Positions 8,724 through 18,526 of a stretch of 64,000 bases of DNA are shown in pieces (positions within the stretch are counted from its first letter, which is position 1; each line of letters opens with the position of its first letter). The stretch spans positions 744,001 through 808,000 of the forward strand of contig NZ_CP072549.1 of NCBI RefSeq assembly GCF_019343495.1, read 5' to 3'. The translations under genes were made by a program, and so were the position numbers. The notes under the pieces are model-generated. The model worked only from the letters and a program-made list of their open reading frames with translations. It was not told the DNA's origin and did no database searches. The stretch is from Acinetobacter lwoffii. Its GTDB lineage: Bacteria > Pseudomonadota > Gammaproteobacteria > Pseudomonadales > Moraxellaceae.

Positions 8724-10004
8724 ATGGATACGATCAGTTCACAACAACACCCAGTGAAAGATGGAAACGAACCCAAGCAAAAAGTCTGGATTCTGGCCTT
8801 TATCTTCTCATTTTTGGCATTACTGGTTGATGGTGCTGATATTGCATTATTAGCCTACAGTCTGACCAGTCTGAAACAAGAGTTTTCATTAAGTAATATG
8901 CAGGCCGGTGCTTTAGGAAGCTGGACACTTGCAGGGATGGCTATCGGCGGTTTTTTTGGCGGGTGGGCTTGTGACCGTTTTGGCCGGGTTCGTGTGATCG
9001 TCATTGCCATTGCATTATTTTCTTCATTAACCTTCTGGTTGGGATTCGTAGAAAGTTATGATCAGTTCAAATGGCTGCGCTTTACGTCTGCGATTGGACT
9101 AGGCGCCTTATATATTGCCTGTAACACACTCATGGCAGAGTATGTACCCACCAAATATCGCTCTACAGTATTGGCAACGCTCATGACTGGCTGGACTTTA
9201 GGCTCGGTGGTCGCAACTGTTCTGGCTGGATGGCTGTTGCCTGAGTTTGGCTGGCGATACCTCTATTATATTGCCATTATTCCAATTGTACTGGCTTTCG
9301 CGATGTACTTTTTAGTGCCTGAACCGAAAGCCTGGTTAGAAGCACGTCAGGCCCGCCTGGATGCAAAAGCCAGTGGCATTGTGCAGGAAAAGCCCAAGAA
9401 CACTTTCAAAATGATTTTTGAAGATGCACTCAGCCGTCGCATGTTTATCCTCTGGTCCTTCAGTACCGCATTTTTACAGTTTGGCTATTATGGAGTCAGC
9501 AACTGGCTACCGGCCTATTTAGAGACTGATCTCGGAATCAAGTTTAAAGAAATGACCATGTATATGATCGGGACCTTCCTGATCATGATGTGTACCAAAG
9601 TCATTGCTGGTTTTATCGCTGACCGGATTGGCCGTCGTGCGGTATTTGCTTTCGGCACTATGGGTACTGCAATTTTTATCCCTGTGATTGTCTTTGGTAA
9701 TACGCCGGATAATATCCTCTGGCTGATGTTATTTTTCGGTTTTCTCTATGGTATTCCATACGGTATTAATGCGACTTACATGACAGAAAGCTTCTCCACC
9801 AAAGTGCGTGGAACAGCAGTGGGTGGGGCATATAACGTAGGCCGACTGGGTGCGGTGTTTGCACCTCTTACCATTGGCTATTTTGCTCAAGGAGGCTCGA
9901 TTGGTACCGGCTTACTGATTATGGGCATTGCCTATTTTCTTTGCGGCCTGATACCCGCTTTCTTTATTAAAGACCGCTTATTTGATCCGCAAAAGGCAGA
10001 TTAA
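8724..10004 (+). CDS. dcaK: AAHS-family MFS transporter, DcaK-like (acid:proton symporter)
   Basis: This protein of about 426 aa has 12 predicted membrane segments. The first holds the AAHS signature LLVDGADIALL (compare the DGxD of PcaK/BenK), and the loop 2-3 motif is GGWACDRFGRVR. It probably imports dicarboxylates or alicyclic/aromatic acids with protons. The ATG at 8724 (MDTISSQQ) is preferred over a GTG at 8700 because AGGA directly abuts that GTG. It is one of three close paralogues in the window (also 16934 and 34290), which share the KDRLxDPQKA tail. It precedes the CoA-transferase genes by 43 bp, so uptake and activation are probably co-transcribed. Confidence 0.8.
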   Translation: MDTISSQQHPVKDGNEPKQKVWILAFIFSFLALLVDGADIALLAYSLTSLKQEFSLSNMQAGALGSWTLAGMAIGGFFGGWACDRFGRVRVIVIAIALFSSLTFWLGFVESYDQFKWLRFTSAIGLGALYIACNTLMAEYVPTKYRSTVLATLMTGWTLGSVVATVLAGWLLPEFGWRYLYYIAIIPIVLAFAMYFLVPEPKAWLEARQARLDAKASGIVQEKPKNTFKMIFEDALSRRMFILWSFSTAFLQFGYYGVSNWLPAYLETDLGIKFKEMTMYMIGTFLIMMCTKVIAGFIADRIGRRAVFAFGTMGTAIFIPVIVFGNTPDNILWLMLFFGFLYGIPYGINATYMTESFSTKVRGTAVGGAYNVGRLGAVFAPLTIGYFAQGGSIGTGLLIMGIAYFLCGLIPAFFIKDRLFDPQKAD

Positions 10005-10047
10005 TCTGCACTCGTAATATAGATAGAACATGCTAGGAAGCAATATG

Positions 10048-10716
10048 ATGAATAAAATCACGCAGGATATCGAGACGGTACTTAAGCAAATTCCTGATGG
10101 TGCACACATTATGACCAGTGGTTTTGGTCTGGCAGGTCAGCCGGTAGAATTAATCGAAGCATTAATTGACTTTGGTCCTAGAGACTTAACCATTATTAAC
10201 AACAATGCAGCTTCTGGAGATCGTGGTCTAACCAATCTGCTGTTGTCTGGACTGGTTAAAAAAATGATCTGTTCATTTCCACGAGCCAATAACTCAACCG
10301 TCTTTGAAGATCTGTATAAAGCCGGAAAAGTTGAGCTGGAACTGGTGCCACAAGGCAATCTGGCCTGCCGTATTCAGGCAGCCGGTGCAGGCTTAGGAGC
10401 TGTTTTTACTCCAACCGGTTTTGGTACCAAAATAGCTGAGGGTAAAGAAACCCGTAATATCAATGGAAAAGATTATGTGCTGGAATATCCGATACATGCT
10501 GATTATGCCTTGGTTTATGCCAATCAGGCAGATCAGTGGGGCAACTTAACCTACCGTAAGGCAGCACGGAATTTTGGTCCAATCATGGCCAAAGCAGCAA
10601 AAACCACCATTGCACAAGTCCATCAAGTTGTGGAACTGGGGGAGCTTGATCCAGAGATCATCGTAACGCCAGGGATTTTTGTACAGCATGTGGTCAAAGT
10701 TGGAGATATTAAATAA
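10048..10716 (+). CDS. dcaI: 3-oxoacid/dicarboxylate CoA-transferase subunit A
   Basis: This class I CoA-transferase alpha subunit (222 aa from this start) resembles PcaI/CatI. It has the GFGLAGQPVELIEAL segment, IINNNAASGDRGL, and the strongly conserved CRIQAAGAGLGAVFTPTGFGT stretch. With subunit B it should transfer CoA from succinyl-CoA to a dicarboxylate or 3-oxoadipate. AGGAAG at 10035-10040 fits a start at 10048 (7 bp) or 10045; an ATG at 10030 lies upstream of that site. Context among dca-like genes favours adipate/pimelate/glutarate over 3-oxoadipate. The name follows A. baylyi dcaIJ. Confidence 0.85.
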   Translation: MNKITQDIETVLKQIPDGAHIMTSGFGLAGQPVELIEALIDFGPRDLTIINNNAASGDRGLTNLLLSGLVKKMICSFPRANNSTVFEDLYKAGKVELELVPQGNLACRIQAAGAGLGAVFTPTGFGTKIAEGKETRNINGKDYVLEYPIHADYALVYANQADQWGNLTYRKAARNFGPIMAKAAKTTIAQVHQVVELGELDPEIIVTPGIFVQHVVKVGDIK

Positions 10717-11375
10717 TGAATATTCAAAAACGTACACGTGAACAGATTGTGGCCAAAGTTGCACAAGACATTCCAACTGGCTCTTTTGTAAATTTGGGTA
10801 TTGGTTTGCCGACACGCGTAGCTGGTTATTTAAAACCTGAACAAGGAGTAATTCTGCACTCGGAAAATGGCGTTTTAGGTTTTGCTGCATTGAGTGATCC
10901 CGAACAGGCAGATGATGACCTGATTAACGCCGGTAAAGAACTCGTAAGCATGTTGCAAGGTGGCAGTTTTATGAATTCTGCGGACTCTTTCGATATCATG
11001 CGAGGCGGGCATCTGGATATCTGTATCATGGGTGCTTTTCAGGTGGCTATTAATGGTGATCTGGCGAACTGGCATACCGGTAATGCTGATGCTGTACCTG
11101 CTGTAGGCGGTGCAATGGATCTGGCAGTGGGTGCTCGATGTGTCTATGTTTGCATGGAACATGTGACCAAAAACGGTGAAGCAAAAATTGTTGAAGAACT
11201 GAGTTATCCTCTAACAGGTAAACATTGTGTCAACCGTATTTATACTGATCTCTGTGTGATTGAATTAAAAGACCGCCAAGCTCAGGTTATTGAAATAGTG
11301 GATGGCTTAAGTTTTGAAGAATTGCAACGGCAGACTGGCTGTAAATTAGTGGACAGTCGTCAACAAGCAGCCTAA
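10716..11375 (+). CDS. dcaJ: 3-oxoacid/dicarboxylate CoA-transferase subunit B
   Basis: This is a 219-aa beta subunit. The catalytic glutamate is E50 in HSENGVLGF, which forms the enzyme-CoA thioester in this family, and the GIGLPTRV motif precedes it. Its ATG overlaps the last base of the subunit A stop codon, which implies translational coupling and a heteromeric enzyme. It is the last gene of this operon, since a strong terminator follows at 11420. Confidence 0.9.
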   Translation: MNIQKRTREQIVAKVAQDIPTGSFVNLGIGLPTRVAGYLKPEQGVILHSENGVLGFAALSDPEQADDDLINAGKELVSMLQGGSFMNSADSFDIMRGGHLDICIMGAFQVAINGDLANWHTGNADAVPAVGGAMDLAVGARCVYVCMEHVTKNGEAKIVEELSYPLTGKHCVNRIYTDLCVIELKDRQAQVIEIVDGLSFEELQRQTGCKLVDSRQQAA

Positions 11376-11419
11376 AAATAAGTCCGCAATATTCTGATTG
11401 AGTAAAAGTATAGTTTTAG

Positions 11420-11443
11420 ATCACAGCTTCGGCTGTGATTTTT
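11420..11443 (+). terminator. Terminator of the transporter/CoA-transferase operon
   Basis: ATCACAGC-TTCG-GCTGTGAT is a perfect 8-bp stem with a stable UUCG tetraloop, followed by TTTT. Confidence 0.9.
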
Positions 11444-11581
11444 AAATTTTAGAATTATTATCAAATACACGTAATATTGACCATATTTCCGCATTTTAAA
11501 GATATAAATACAAACTTTTGCTAATGATTATTTTAATAATAAGTCTAAAATGTTAACAAGCTAAGGAAGGTGATAGTCTGA

Positions 11582-14161
11582 ATGAATAATAATTGTGATG
11601 ATCAAGAAATTTTTCATATTTTTAATCTGATTGGTCGCCATACTGAACTTAAACCTATCCTCGATGTTATTAGCCAGTGGCTTGAAGCGCGTATACCAGA
11701 TGCGCTTGTCACTATTATGCTCTATAAGGATGACACCCAAACTTTAAACGTTATAAGCGGCAAACAGCACTTTTCAAAAGAGTACTGTAATGCTATTCAA
11801 GATTTGAAAATTGGGCCAAATCAAGGATCGTGTGGTGTAGCTGCTTTCCTGCGTCAGTTGGTCATTAGTCCAAATCTAATGAAAGACCCAAACTGGCAGC
11901 CTTACCGTGCTTTGGTAAACGCAGAAAAATTGTCTAGCTGCTGGTCTATGCCGATTATTAATGCTTCAGATATTCTATACGGAACGTTTGCCACCTATTA
12001 TCGAACACCCAAAATACCGACTGAACCTCATATTCAGCTTTTACAGCAAGCGGCAAAATTAGTTGCCCTCGCAATTGAGCTTGATCAGGAACGTCAAAAA
12101 AGACATGAGCTTAATGAAAAATACAGCTCATTTTATACCTATCATCCAGATATTATTTTTGAACTTGACCTACAGGGACATGTGCTTAATACCAATATTG
12201 CTTGCGAAGAAATTACAGGTTTTTCTAAAGCGCAAATTCATGGTCAGCACTATTGTGCCTTCATACCGCCCGAATTCCATGAACTTGCTAACGTTTCATT
12301 TTCAGAAGCGGCGCAAGGTAAATCTCAACATTATGAACTTCCAATTTATAATGTTGCAGGCGATATCTTATGGCTGGATCTGACCAATTTACCGATTATT
12401 CAAAATCAGAAAGTCACCGGTATTATTGGCATTGCCCGAGATATTACTGTATCGCGTGAAAACAAGGAGTCTCTACGATTATTAAAACGGGGGGTAGAGG
12501 CCAGTCCGAATAGTCTTTTTATTACCGATGTCTCTGAAGAAAGGCTAATGGTGTATGTAAATCCGGCTTTTCTAAAGCTCACCGGTTATACAGCAGCAGA
12601 AGTATTAGGACAAAGCTGTTTTTTCTTACAGGGTCCAGATACTGATCCGGATCAGATTGCATTACTCAAGCAAGCGGTCAAAGAACAAAAAGAAATTCAG
12701 GTGACTATAAAAAGTTACTGTAAAGATGGCAGCTGGTTCTGGAATCGTTTAACCATAGGTCCTATTTTTGACCAGACAGGAACCTGCACCCATTTTTTGG
12801 GGATTCAGGAAGATATTACCCAGCAACGTATTCACGAAGAATATATTCAGCATCAGCATACTCATGATCATTTAACCGGTTTACCGAACCAGCATGCATT
12901 CAAACAGATTCTGGAAGATATTTTTGAAGTACAGCACGAGAGCTCACAACCTTTAGTCTTGCTGTATATAGATCTGGACGACTTTAAAAATATCAACGAC
13001 AGCTTAGGTCATCTGGTGGGGGACCAGATTCTCAAAAGTGTGGGCGAGCGGCTGCAAAAATTTGTTCAAGGCAATAATGTGCTATGCCGCTTTGCTGAAG
13101 ATGAATTTATTTTACTGCTCTCAGGGACAGATGAGCACACTGAAGTCGAGGCGATCGCCGGAGAAATTCTTGATCTTCTTTCCATGCTGTTTATTGTCGA
13201 TCAGTACAAAATACATTTAAGTGCCAGTATTGGTATCGTGGCAGATGACAGTTCAATTCATCATTCTTCTGAATTGATTTATCAGTCTGTTTTGGCGATG
13301 CAGGAAGCCAAAAGACAAGGTCGTAATATGTGGCAGTGGTATGAAAAAACCAGAATGCAGCCTGTCGCAGAAATAGACTATACGAATCTGCGTCTGGAAC
13401 TCATGGAAGCGATCAATCAGGAAAATTTTGACCTGTTCTATCAGCCGTTGATTCATCCTGAAACTGGACTGGTAACAGGTGTAGAAGCTTTAATCCGTTG
13501 GTGCCATCCACAGCAGGGTTATATTTCCCCAGCGATTTTTATTCCACTTGCAGAAAGAACCGGGCAAATTATTAGCGTAGGTCAATGGGTATTGGAAAAG
13601 GCCTGTCTAGATATTGCGGAGTGGAACAAGACGCACAATAGCCAGATCACAGTATCGGTGAATATTTCTCCTTTGCAATTCCGTAGAGCAGGCTTTTTGC
13701 AAGTACTTGAACATGCTCTTGAACTCAGTCAATTACCACCGGAATTACTTAAAATTGAAATTACGGAAGGTGTCATCATTAATGGCGCAGATCGAACCAT
13801 AGAAATTTTGAAAGCGGTGCGTGCTTTAGGTGTACAGGTTGCCATTGATGACTTTGGCACAGGTTATTCGAGTCTCAGTTATCTGCGTCGCTTGCCGATC
13901 AATCAAATCAAGTTAGACCGTAGTTTTATTGAAGAGTTGACCCTCGATGGTCAGGATGCTGCGATTGTGCAATCCATTATTCATCTGGCCCATCAGCTGG
14001 ATTTGGAAGTTGTCGCGGAAGGGGTCGAAACCTTAAGTCAGGCCAGCTTGCTCTATCAACAGGGCTGTGATCTGCTACAAGGCTTCTTTTATGCAAAACC
14101 TGCACCTTTAACTGAATTGAAACCTATTTATCTCGCAATGGAAAATAGTAAATTGAATTAA
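11582..14161 (+). CDS. GAF-PAS-LOV-GGDEF-EAL signalling protein (probable c-di-GMP phosphodiesterase)
   Basis: This is an 859-aa soluble sensor. Residues about 15-165 are GAF-like and 182-290 are PAS. Residues 303-415 resemble a LOV domain: VNPAFLKLTGY, GQSCFFLQGPDTD with C346 at the photo-adduct position, KDGSWFWNRL and GIQEDITQQ align with YtvA-type LOV. Residues 420-590 are a GGDEF domain whose active site reads AEDEF (505-509) and lacks an RxxD I-site, so cyclase activity is doubtful. The EAL domain from about 600 is intact (EALIRW 635-640, DDFGTGYSSL, KLDRSF, VVAEGVET). AAGGAAGGTG precedes the ATG by 9 bp. It interrupts the dca genes and is transcribed alone. Blue-light sensing is an inference. 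Confidence 0.85.
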   Translation: MNNNCDDQEIFHIFNLIGRHTELKPILDVISQWLEARIPDALVTIMLYKDDTQTLNVISGKQHFSKEYCNAIQDLKIGPNQGSCGVAAFLRQLVISPNLMKDPNWQPYRALVNAEKLSSCWSMPIINASDILYGTFATYYRTPKIPTEPHIQLLQQAAKLVALAIELDQERQKRHELNEKYSSFYTYHPDIIFELDLQGHVLNTNIACEEITGFSKAQIHGQHYCAFIPPEFHELANVSFSEAAQGKSQHYELPIYNVAGDILWLDLTNLPIIQNQKVTGIIGIARDITVSRENKESLRLLKRGVEASPNSLFITDVSEERLMVYVNPAFLKLTGYTAAEVLGQSCFFLQGPDTDPDQIALLKQAVKEQKEIQVTIKSYCKDGSWFWNRLTIGPIFDQTGTCTHFLGIQEDITQQRIHEEYIQHQHTHDHLTGLPNQHAFKQILEDIFEVQHESSQPLVLLYIDLDDFKNINDSLGHLVGDQILKSVGERLQKFVQGNNVLCRFAEDEFILLLSGTDEHTEVEAIAGEILDLLSMLFIVDQYKIHLSASIGIVADDSSIHHSSELIYQSVLAMQEAKRQGRNMWQWYEKTRMQPVAEIDYTNLRLELMEAINQENFDLFYQPLIHPETGLVTGVEALIRWCHPQQGYISPAIFIPLAERTGQIISVGQWVLEKACLDIAEWNKTHNSQITVSVNISPLQFRRAGFLQVLEHALELSQLPPELLKIEITEGVIINGADRTIEILKAVRALGVQVAIDDFGTGYSSLSYLRRLPINQIKLDRSFIEELTLDGQDAAIVQSIIHLAHQLDLEVVAEGVETLSQASLLYQQGCDLLQGFFYAKPAPLTELKPIYLAMENSKLN

Positions 14162-14333
14162 CTCTAAAAAGTTAAGATATCAATATTTTCAACCGTTCTT
14201 CATGTAGAAAGACAATGATAAACAGGCCTAAAGAATTTTCCTATTTTATGAGCGTATCATCTTAATAATTTGCATTTGGTATAGAAAGCGGGATAAAAAA
14301 TAAGCTTTTAACCCCAAAGGTTTTTAACAGTAT

Positions 14334-15533
14334 CTAAGGTTCAGGCTGAATATTGGCTAAATTTCTTTCTTGGTTCAGATCATAATAGTTAATCGCAAAA
14401 ATCAACACGGCAAAAATAAAACCTAAAATGACACAGGCAGACCAGCCATAGCTTTTCCATAAATGCAGCGATAAAAATGCCCCCAGACCGGCACCAGAAA
14501 AATAACAGGTCATATAGATGGCATTAATCCGCGAGCGAGCCTGCATTGAAATTCGATAGACCAGATTCTGGTTCAAGACATGCAAACAGGAAATTCCGAA
14601 ATAAGCCAGAATTAGGCCCAGGATATAAATCCATAAATAATTCTGGGCAAAGAATAAGGGAATCCAGGCCAGAATCAGTCCGCAGGTGGCCAGATGCGCA
14701 ATCCATTTTTCCCGATGTCTGCCAATCATTTTACCGGTCCACTGAGAGGACCAGATGCCGACCACCCCCACAATGCCCATAAGGCCAATCTGAAAATCGT
14801 TAAAATGATAAGGTGCTTCAGCCAGAATAAAAGTCATGGTAGTAAAGATAATACTCAGCATGCCAAAGCCCAAACCTCCGATCATACTACGCCGGATCAG
14901 CATGGGTTCTGTTCGGGCAAAGGTAAATAGTGAGCGATAAATTTGCAATATATTCATCTGCAACTGGCTTTTCGCTTTGGGTAACTGATACCACATGGCG
15001 ATACTGAGCAACAGGATAGAGCAGCCACTTAATAGGTATACGGCATGCCAAGACCATAAGGTAGAAATTAATCCTGATACAGTTCGGGCAAACAGGATGC
15101 CGACCAATACACCACTCATCAGCAGACCGACCACTTCAGCACTTTTTTCTCGCTGAGACAGGTTGGCAGCAAAGGGAATCAGAATCTGGGTGGTGATCGA
15201 ACAAAAAGAGGCGAGCAGGGTAAAGCCATACAACATATGCAGATTGGTACTGGCTGAAAGCCCAATAAGCGCCAGTCCGGTACACAACATCAAACTACAG
15301 ATATACAGCCGTTTTTCAAACAAATCACCCAGAGGGACAAACAAAAATAATCCGGTGGCATAGCCAATCTGGGTCAGTACTACAGTCCAACCAGACTGAG
15401 CCACACTGATTTGCAGATCCTCTGCAATAGAATAAATCAGGGGCTGGTTAAAATAGTTACAACCTGCGCAGAGTGCGCAGGTCATTGCCATCATGAACAT
15501 GAAACGGCGTGAAATTTGCCCTTGGGCTGACAT
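14334..15533 (-). CDS. MFS transporter, DHA1 type
   Basis: This is a 399-aa, 12-helix major facilitator protein. The start (CNYFNQPLIYSIAEDLQISVAQSGWTV), the GDLFEKR loop motif and no AAHS signature place it with DHA1 efflux-type carriers rather than the acid importers nearby. It begins only 17 bp after the porin gene on the same strand, so it is probably co-transcribed with porin and AAHS transporter. It may export an end product or toxic acid. The substrate is not deducible. No clear terminator is seen in 14162-14333. Confidence 0.7.
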   Translation of the reverse strand: MSAQGQISRRFMFMMAMTCALCAGCNYFNQPLIYSIAEDLQISVAQSGWTVVLTQIGYATGLFLFVPLGDLFEKRLYICSLMLCTGLALIGLSASTNLHMLYGFTLLASFCSITTQILIPFAANLSQREKSAEVVGLLMSGVLVGILFARTVSGLISTLWSWHAVYLLSGCSILLLSIAMWYQLPKAKSQLQMNILQIYRSLFTFARTEPMLIRRSMIGGLGFGMLSIIFTTMTFILAEAPYHFNDFQIGLMGIVGVVGIWSSQWTGKMIGRHREKWIAHLATCGLILAWIPLFFAQNYLWIYILGLILAYFGISCLHVLNQNLVYRISMQARSRINAIYMTCYFSGAGLGAFLSLHLWKSYGWSACVILGFIFAVLIFAINYYDLNQERNLANIQPEP

Positions 15534-15550
15534 CCTTGTCTCCTGAGGCT

Positions 15551-16816
15551 TTAAAAACTATAGTTGGCAGAGAGGTTGATACGCGAAATATCTGCTTCCT
15601 TATTGTCAAAGGTTTCACGCTTGCCATGATGATATTCTGCACCCAAATTAATCTTTGGAACAGGAGAATAGATCACGTTAGCCACATAGTCGGTTAAGCG
15701 CTTATTGGTTTCCGGATTGGCTTTGGCATAATCGCTAGAATCATCAAAATCAACCACGCTGGCATTAATACTACTACGTAGTTTCGGCGTAAATTTATGC
15801 GTGAAGCCAATATTTATACTATTGAACTCATTCAATAAAAGTTCATTATTGATTGGATCGACTGAATAATCGCCACCCCAGGCAGCACCATCGGTTGTTG
15901 AACCTTGAGTCAAGAAAGCTGCAATACGCTGATCACCGACCATATGGAAATAGTTACCTTGAATCGAGTTTTGATCATCTAAACGGTAACGTCCACCAAC
16001 GCCCACACCCCAGCCAACTTTCTCGATATCACCTGTATCTGTTTGCGCCTGCTTTTGATTGACAAAGCCTTGAGCTAATAAATGAAGAGGGCCTGATTGA
16101 TGAACATACTTAGTGGTTAATGCAGGCAAAGCAGAAGAACGATCGCCACCGGCCATATATTCCAGACCGACATTCCAGGTATTTTCTGGATCAAGTTTGA
16201 AAGCATAGCTCATCTGAGGTGTACGTAAGACTGATCCACCCAGGAACAAGCTGTAATCGACAGCTTCAGTGCTAATTTCTGGTGTAGACATCAATGACCA
16301 AGCCTGACCAAATGTCCAGTTATAATATTTTAAATGTGCATGACGGATACGTAATCCACCATCGCCTTTACCATTGTTGGTCCAGAAGTCGGCTTCTAAA
16401 CGAGCAGAAACATTTGGATTGCCTCCCAGATCTTTGGCAAGGAAACCTATGCGGCTGGCAGCCGCAGTAAAATCGGAACGTACAGAATCCGGTTCAGTAA
16501 AAGGCACTTTATTGATCTGGTTAATAGTTCGGCCACGGGCTTCAGTCGTACTTTTGAAATCGACTGCACCATCAAAGCGGATCAAACCATAAACATCGAC
16601 ATTGTCAACCATTGAACTCAGGGTTTTAGAGTCTTGGGCTTTGGCTTCTTCCTGCTGGGTCTTTAGCGCGAGTTGCGCTGCTTTTTGTTGTTCCAGTTCA
16701 GCCTGGATTTGCTTTAACTGTGATTCTAAAAACTGCATCCGGTCTTCAGATGCTTCTGCTGAAAATGCCTGTGCTGAAGCAATACCACATAGTGTCGCTA
16801 AAACTAATTTTTTCAT
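15551..16816 (-). CDS. dcaP: DcaP-family outer-membrane porin
   Basis: This 421-aa precursor has a signal peptide (MKKLVLATLCGIASAQAFSA). A heptad-like coiled coil follows, about residues 27-60 (FLESQLKQIQAELEQQKAA), then a beta-barrel rich in alternating aromatic strands, ending in SANYSF with the C-terminal Phe used for Bam assembly. DcaP porins are trimeric Acinetobacter channels with this N-terminal coiled coil and take up dicarboxylic acids. Neighbours agree: an AAHS transporter gene lies upstream and beta-oxidation genes are divergent. A perfect 9-bp dyad (16897-16923) separates it from the upstream transporter gene. Confidence 0.9.
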   Translation of the reverse strand: MKKLVLATLCGIASAQAFSAEASEDRMQFLESQLKQIQAELEQQKAAQLALKTQQEEAKAQDSKTLSSMVDNVDVYGLIRFDGAVDFKSTTEARGRTINQINKVPFTEPDSVRSDFTAAASRIGFLAKDLGGNPNVSARLEADFWTNNGKGDGGLRIRHAHLKYYNWTFGQAWSLMSTPEISTEAVDYSLFLGGSVLRTPQMSYAFKLDPENTWNVGLEYMAGGDRSSALPALTTKYVHQSGPLHLLAQGFVNQKQAQTDTGDIEKVGWGVGVGGRYRLDDQNSIQGNYFHMVGDQRIAAFLTQGSTTDGAAWGGDYSVDPINNELLLNEFNSINIGFTHKFTPKLRSSINASVVDFDDSSDYAKANPETNKRLTDYVANVIYSPVPKINLGAEYHHGKRETFDNKEADISRINLSANYSF

Positions 16817-16896
16817 TTCTTAATCCCTGAAGAAACTTTTAATTCTGAATGAAAGGAAACCTTTCTATACTGACGTGTTGTAAATATTTGAAGTGA

Positions 16897-16923
16897 GGAA
16901 GGCAGCGATTTGACCTGCCTTCC
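16897..16923 (-). other. Hairpin between transporter and porin genes
   Basis: GGAAGGCAG and CTGCCTTCC form a perfect 9-bp stem with a 9-nt loop in the 117-bp gap. No U-tract follows on the minus strand, so it is more likely an mRNA-stability or attenuation element than a full terminator. Confidence 0.55.
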
Positions 16924-16933
16924 GAAGTAGGGT

Positions 16934-18232
16934 TTATTCTGCTTTTTGCGGATCGTATAAACGGTCTTTAATAAACAGGGCAGGAATCAAACCGCATAGG
17001 AAATATGCTGCACCCATTACCAACAGACCTGTACCGATCGAACCATGCATCGCAAGATAACCAATCGTAATTGGCGCGAAGATTGCACCGATACGACCAA
17101 TATTGAATGCACCGCCCACCGCTGTACCACGAACACCAGTCGGGAAACTTTCGGTTAGATAGGTTGCATTGATGGCATATGGAATACCGTACAGGAAGCC
17201 GAAGATTAGCATCAGTACGCCAATGTTATCGGCATTATGCATATACACCACGACAGGGATAAATAGCGCTGTTCCCATGGTGCCGAAAGCAAACACAATA
17301 CGGCGACCAATTTTATCAGCAACATAACCTGCAATGATTTTGGCAAAAATCATGGTGATGAATGTACCCACCATATACAGTGCCATTTCTTTAAACTTAA
17401 TGCCTAATTCAGCTTCAAGATAACTTGGCAACCAGTTACTTACACCGAAGTAACCAAATAACAGGAAACCGGAGCTGAAAGACCACAAGATAAACATCTT
17501 GCCATGGGTTTTATCTTTAAGAATGGTGATGTATGGATTACCTTTTTTGGTATCGTTATCCACAATCTGACCAGTTCTTTTCATTTCACGGACACGTTTC
17601 CATGATTCTGGCTCTGGCACCATAAAGTGCATCAGGATACCCAAAGCTAATGGAGCAATTGTGATCCAGTACAGCATACGCCAGCCGAACTCAGGAATAA
17701 TCCAGCCTGAAATCATGGTAATCACCAATGAACCTAAAGTGAAACCAGTCATCAATGTTGCCAGTACAGTAGTACGGTATTTGGTCGGTACGTATTCTGA
17801 CATCAGGGTATTACAGGCAATATATAAACAGCCTAAACCCAAGCAAGAAAGAGTACGTAAAATTGCAAATTCAGTATAAGACTGAGCAAAACCTGAGTAG
17901 GCTGACAAGATCGAGAAGGCGATGGTGGCCAGTACAATGACGCGGACACGTCCAAATTTGTCGCATGCCCATCCACCAATAAAACCTCCTATCCCCATAC
18001 CCAAAAGAGAATAACTTCCTAAAGCACCAGCCTGTACAGAAGTTAATCCCCATTCAGCTTTCAGACTGGTCAGGCTGAAAGCCAGAATCCCGATATCTGC
18101 ACCGTCACAGAGCAAAATCAGAAAAGCAAAGACAAAAGCCGTCATCCATAGACGTTTTGGCGCCTGTTTGATGGTATCCGTGGAGGAGACATCGGTTTTA
18201 TTGTCTCCTGTTACGATGGTATCGCTTGTCAT
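16934..18232 (-). CDS. AAHS-family MFS transporter (second copy)
   Basis: This 432-aa, 12-helix carrier has LLCDGADIGILAFSLTSL in the first helix, GGWACDKFGRVRVIV in loop 2-3 and a KDRLYDPQKAE tail. It is clearly paralogous to the proteins at 8724 and 34290. A GAGGATAT ribosome site lies close to the ATG. It is first in a leftward operon with the DcaP porin and the DHA1 transporter, which couples outer- and inner-membrane uptake. The A. baylyi dca cluster also carries more than one transporter gene; which one this matches cannot be decided from sequence. Confidence 0.8.
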   Translation of the reverse strand: MTSDTIVTGDNKTDVSSTDTIKQAPKRLWMTAFVFAFLILLCDGADIGILAFSLTSLKAEWGLTSVQAGALGSYSLLGMGIGGFIGGWACDKFGRVRVIVLATIAFSILSAYSGFAQSYTEFAILRTLSCLGLGCLYIACNTLMSEYVPTKYRTTVLATLMTGFTLGSLVITMISGWIIPEFGWRMLYWITIAPLALGILMHFMVPEPESWKRVREMKRTGQIVDNDTKKGNPYITILKDKTHGKMFILWSFSSGFLLFGYFGVSNWLPSYLEAELGIKFKEMALYMVGTFITMIFAKIIAGYVADKIGRRIVFAFGTMGTALFIPVVVYMHNADNIGVLMLIFGFLYGIPYAINATYLTESFPTGVRGTAVGGAFNIGRIGAIFAPITIGYLAMHGSIGTGLLVMGAAYFLCGLIPALFIKDRLYDPQKAE

Positions 18233-18509
18233 TCTTATATCCTCTATATATTAAAAGTAGCATTTCCTCTGCTACCGCTAAATCCATTTTTCTTCCTCAC
18301 GGAAACATAGTTTTCCTGATTTAACAGACTTGCTCCTGAACGCTACAGCCGCTGTATTTATTATCAGGCTACATTCGATTTTTCACTTTATTACGCTAAA
18401 TCAAAATCATCTCATTGCTGGAAAATTTGATTTCGTAAATTAATTTTAAGTTCTGCCTTATGGTGATTATTCATTTAAATGGATAATCAGATTGCATTTA
18501 AAATATTTA

Positions 18510-18526
18510 ATTCCGTATTGCGAAAT
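18510..18526. promoter_or_regulatory. Candidate IclR operator between the two dca operons
   Basis: ATTCCGTATTGCGAAAT agrees with the 17-bp consensus at 15 positions. It lies 163 bp upstream of the dcaE-like start and 278 bp upstream of the transporter start. Confidence 0.6.

Noticed and set aside
18430..18446. ATTTCGTAAATTAATTT as a further operator
   Set aside because: Only the left half-site is good; the right half is ordinary AT-rich sequence.
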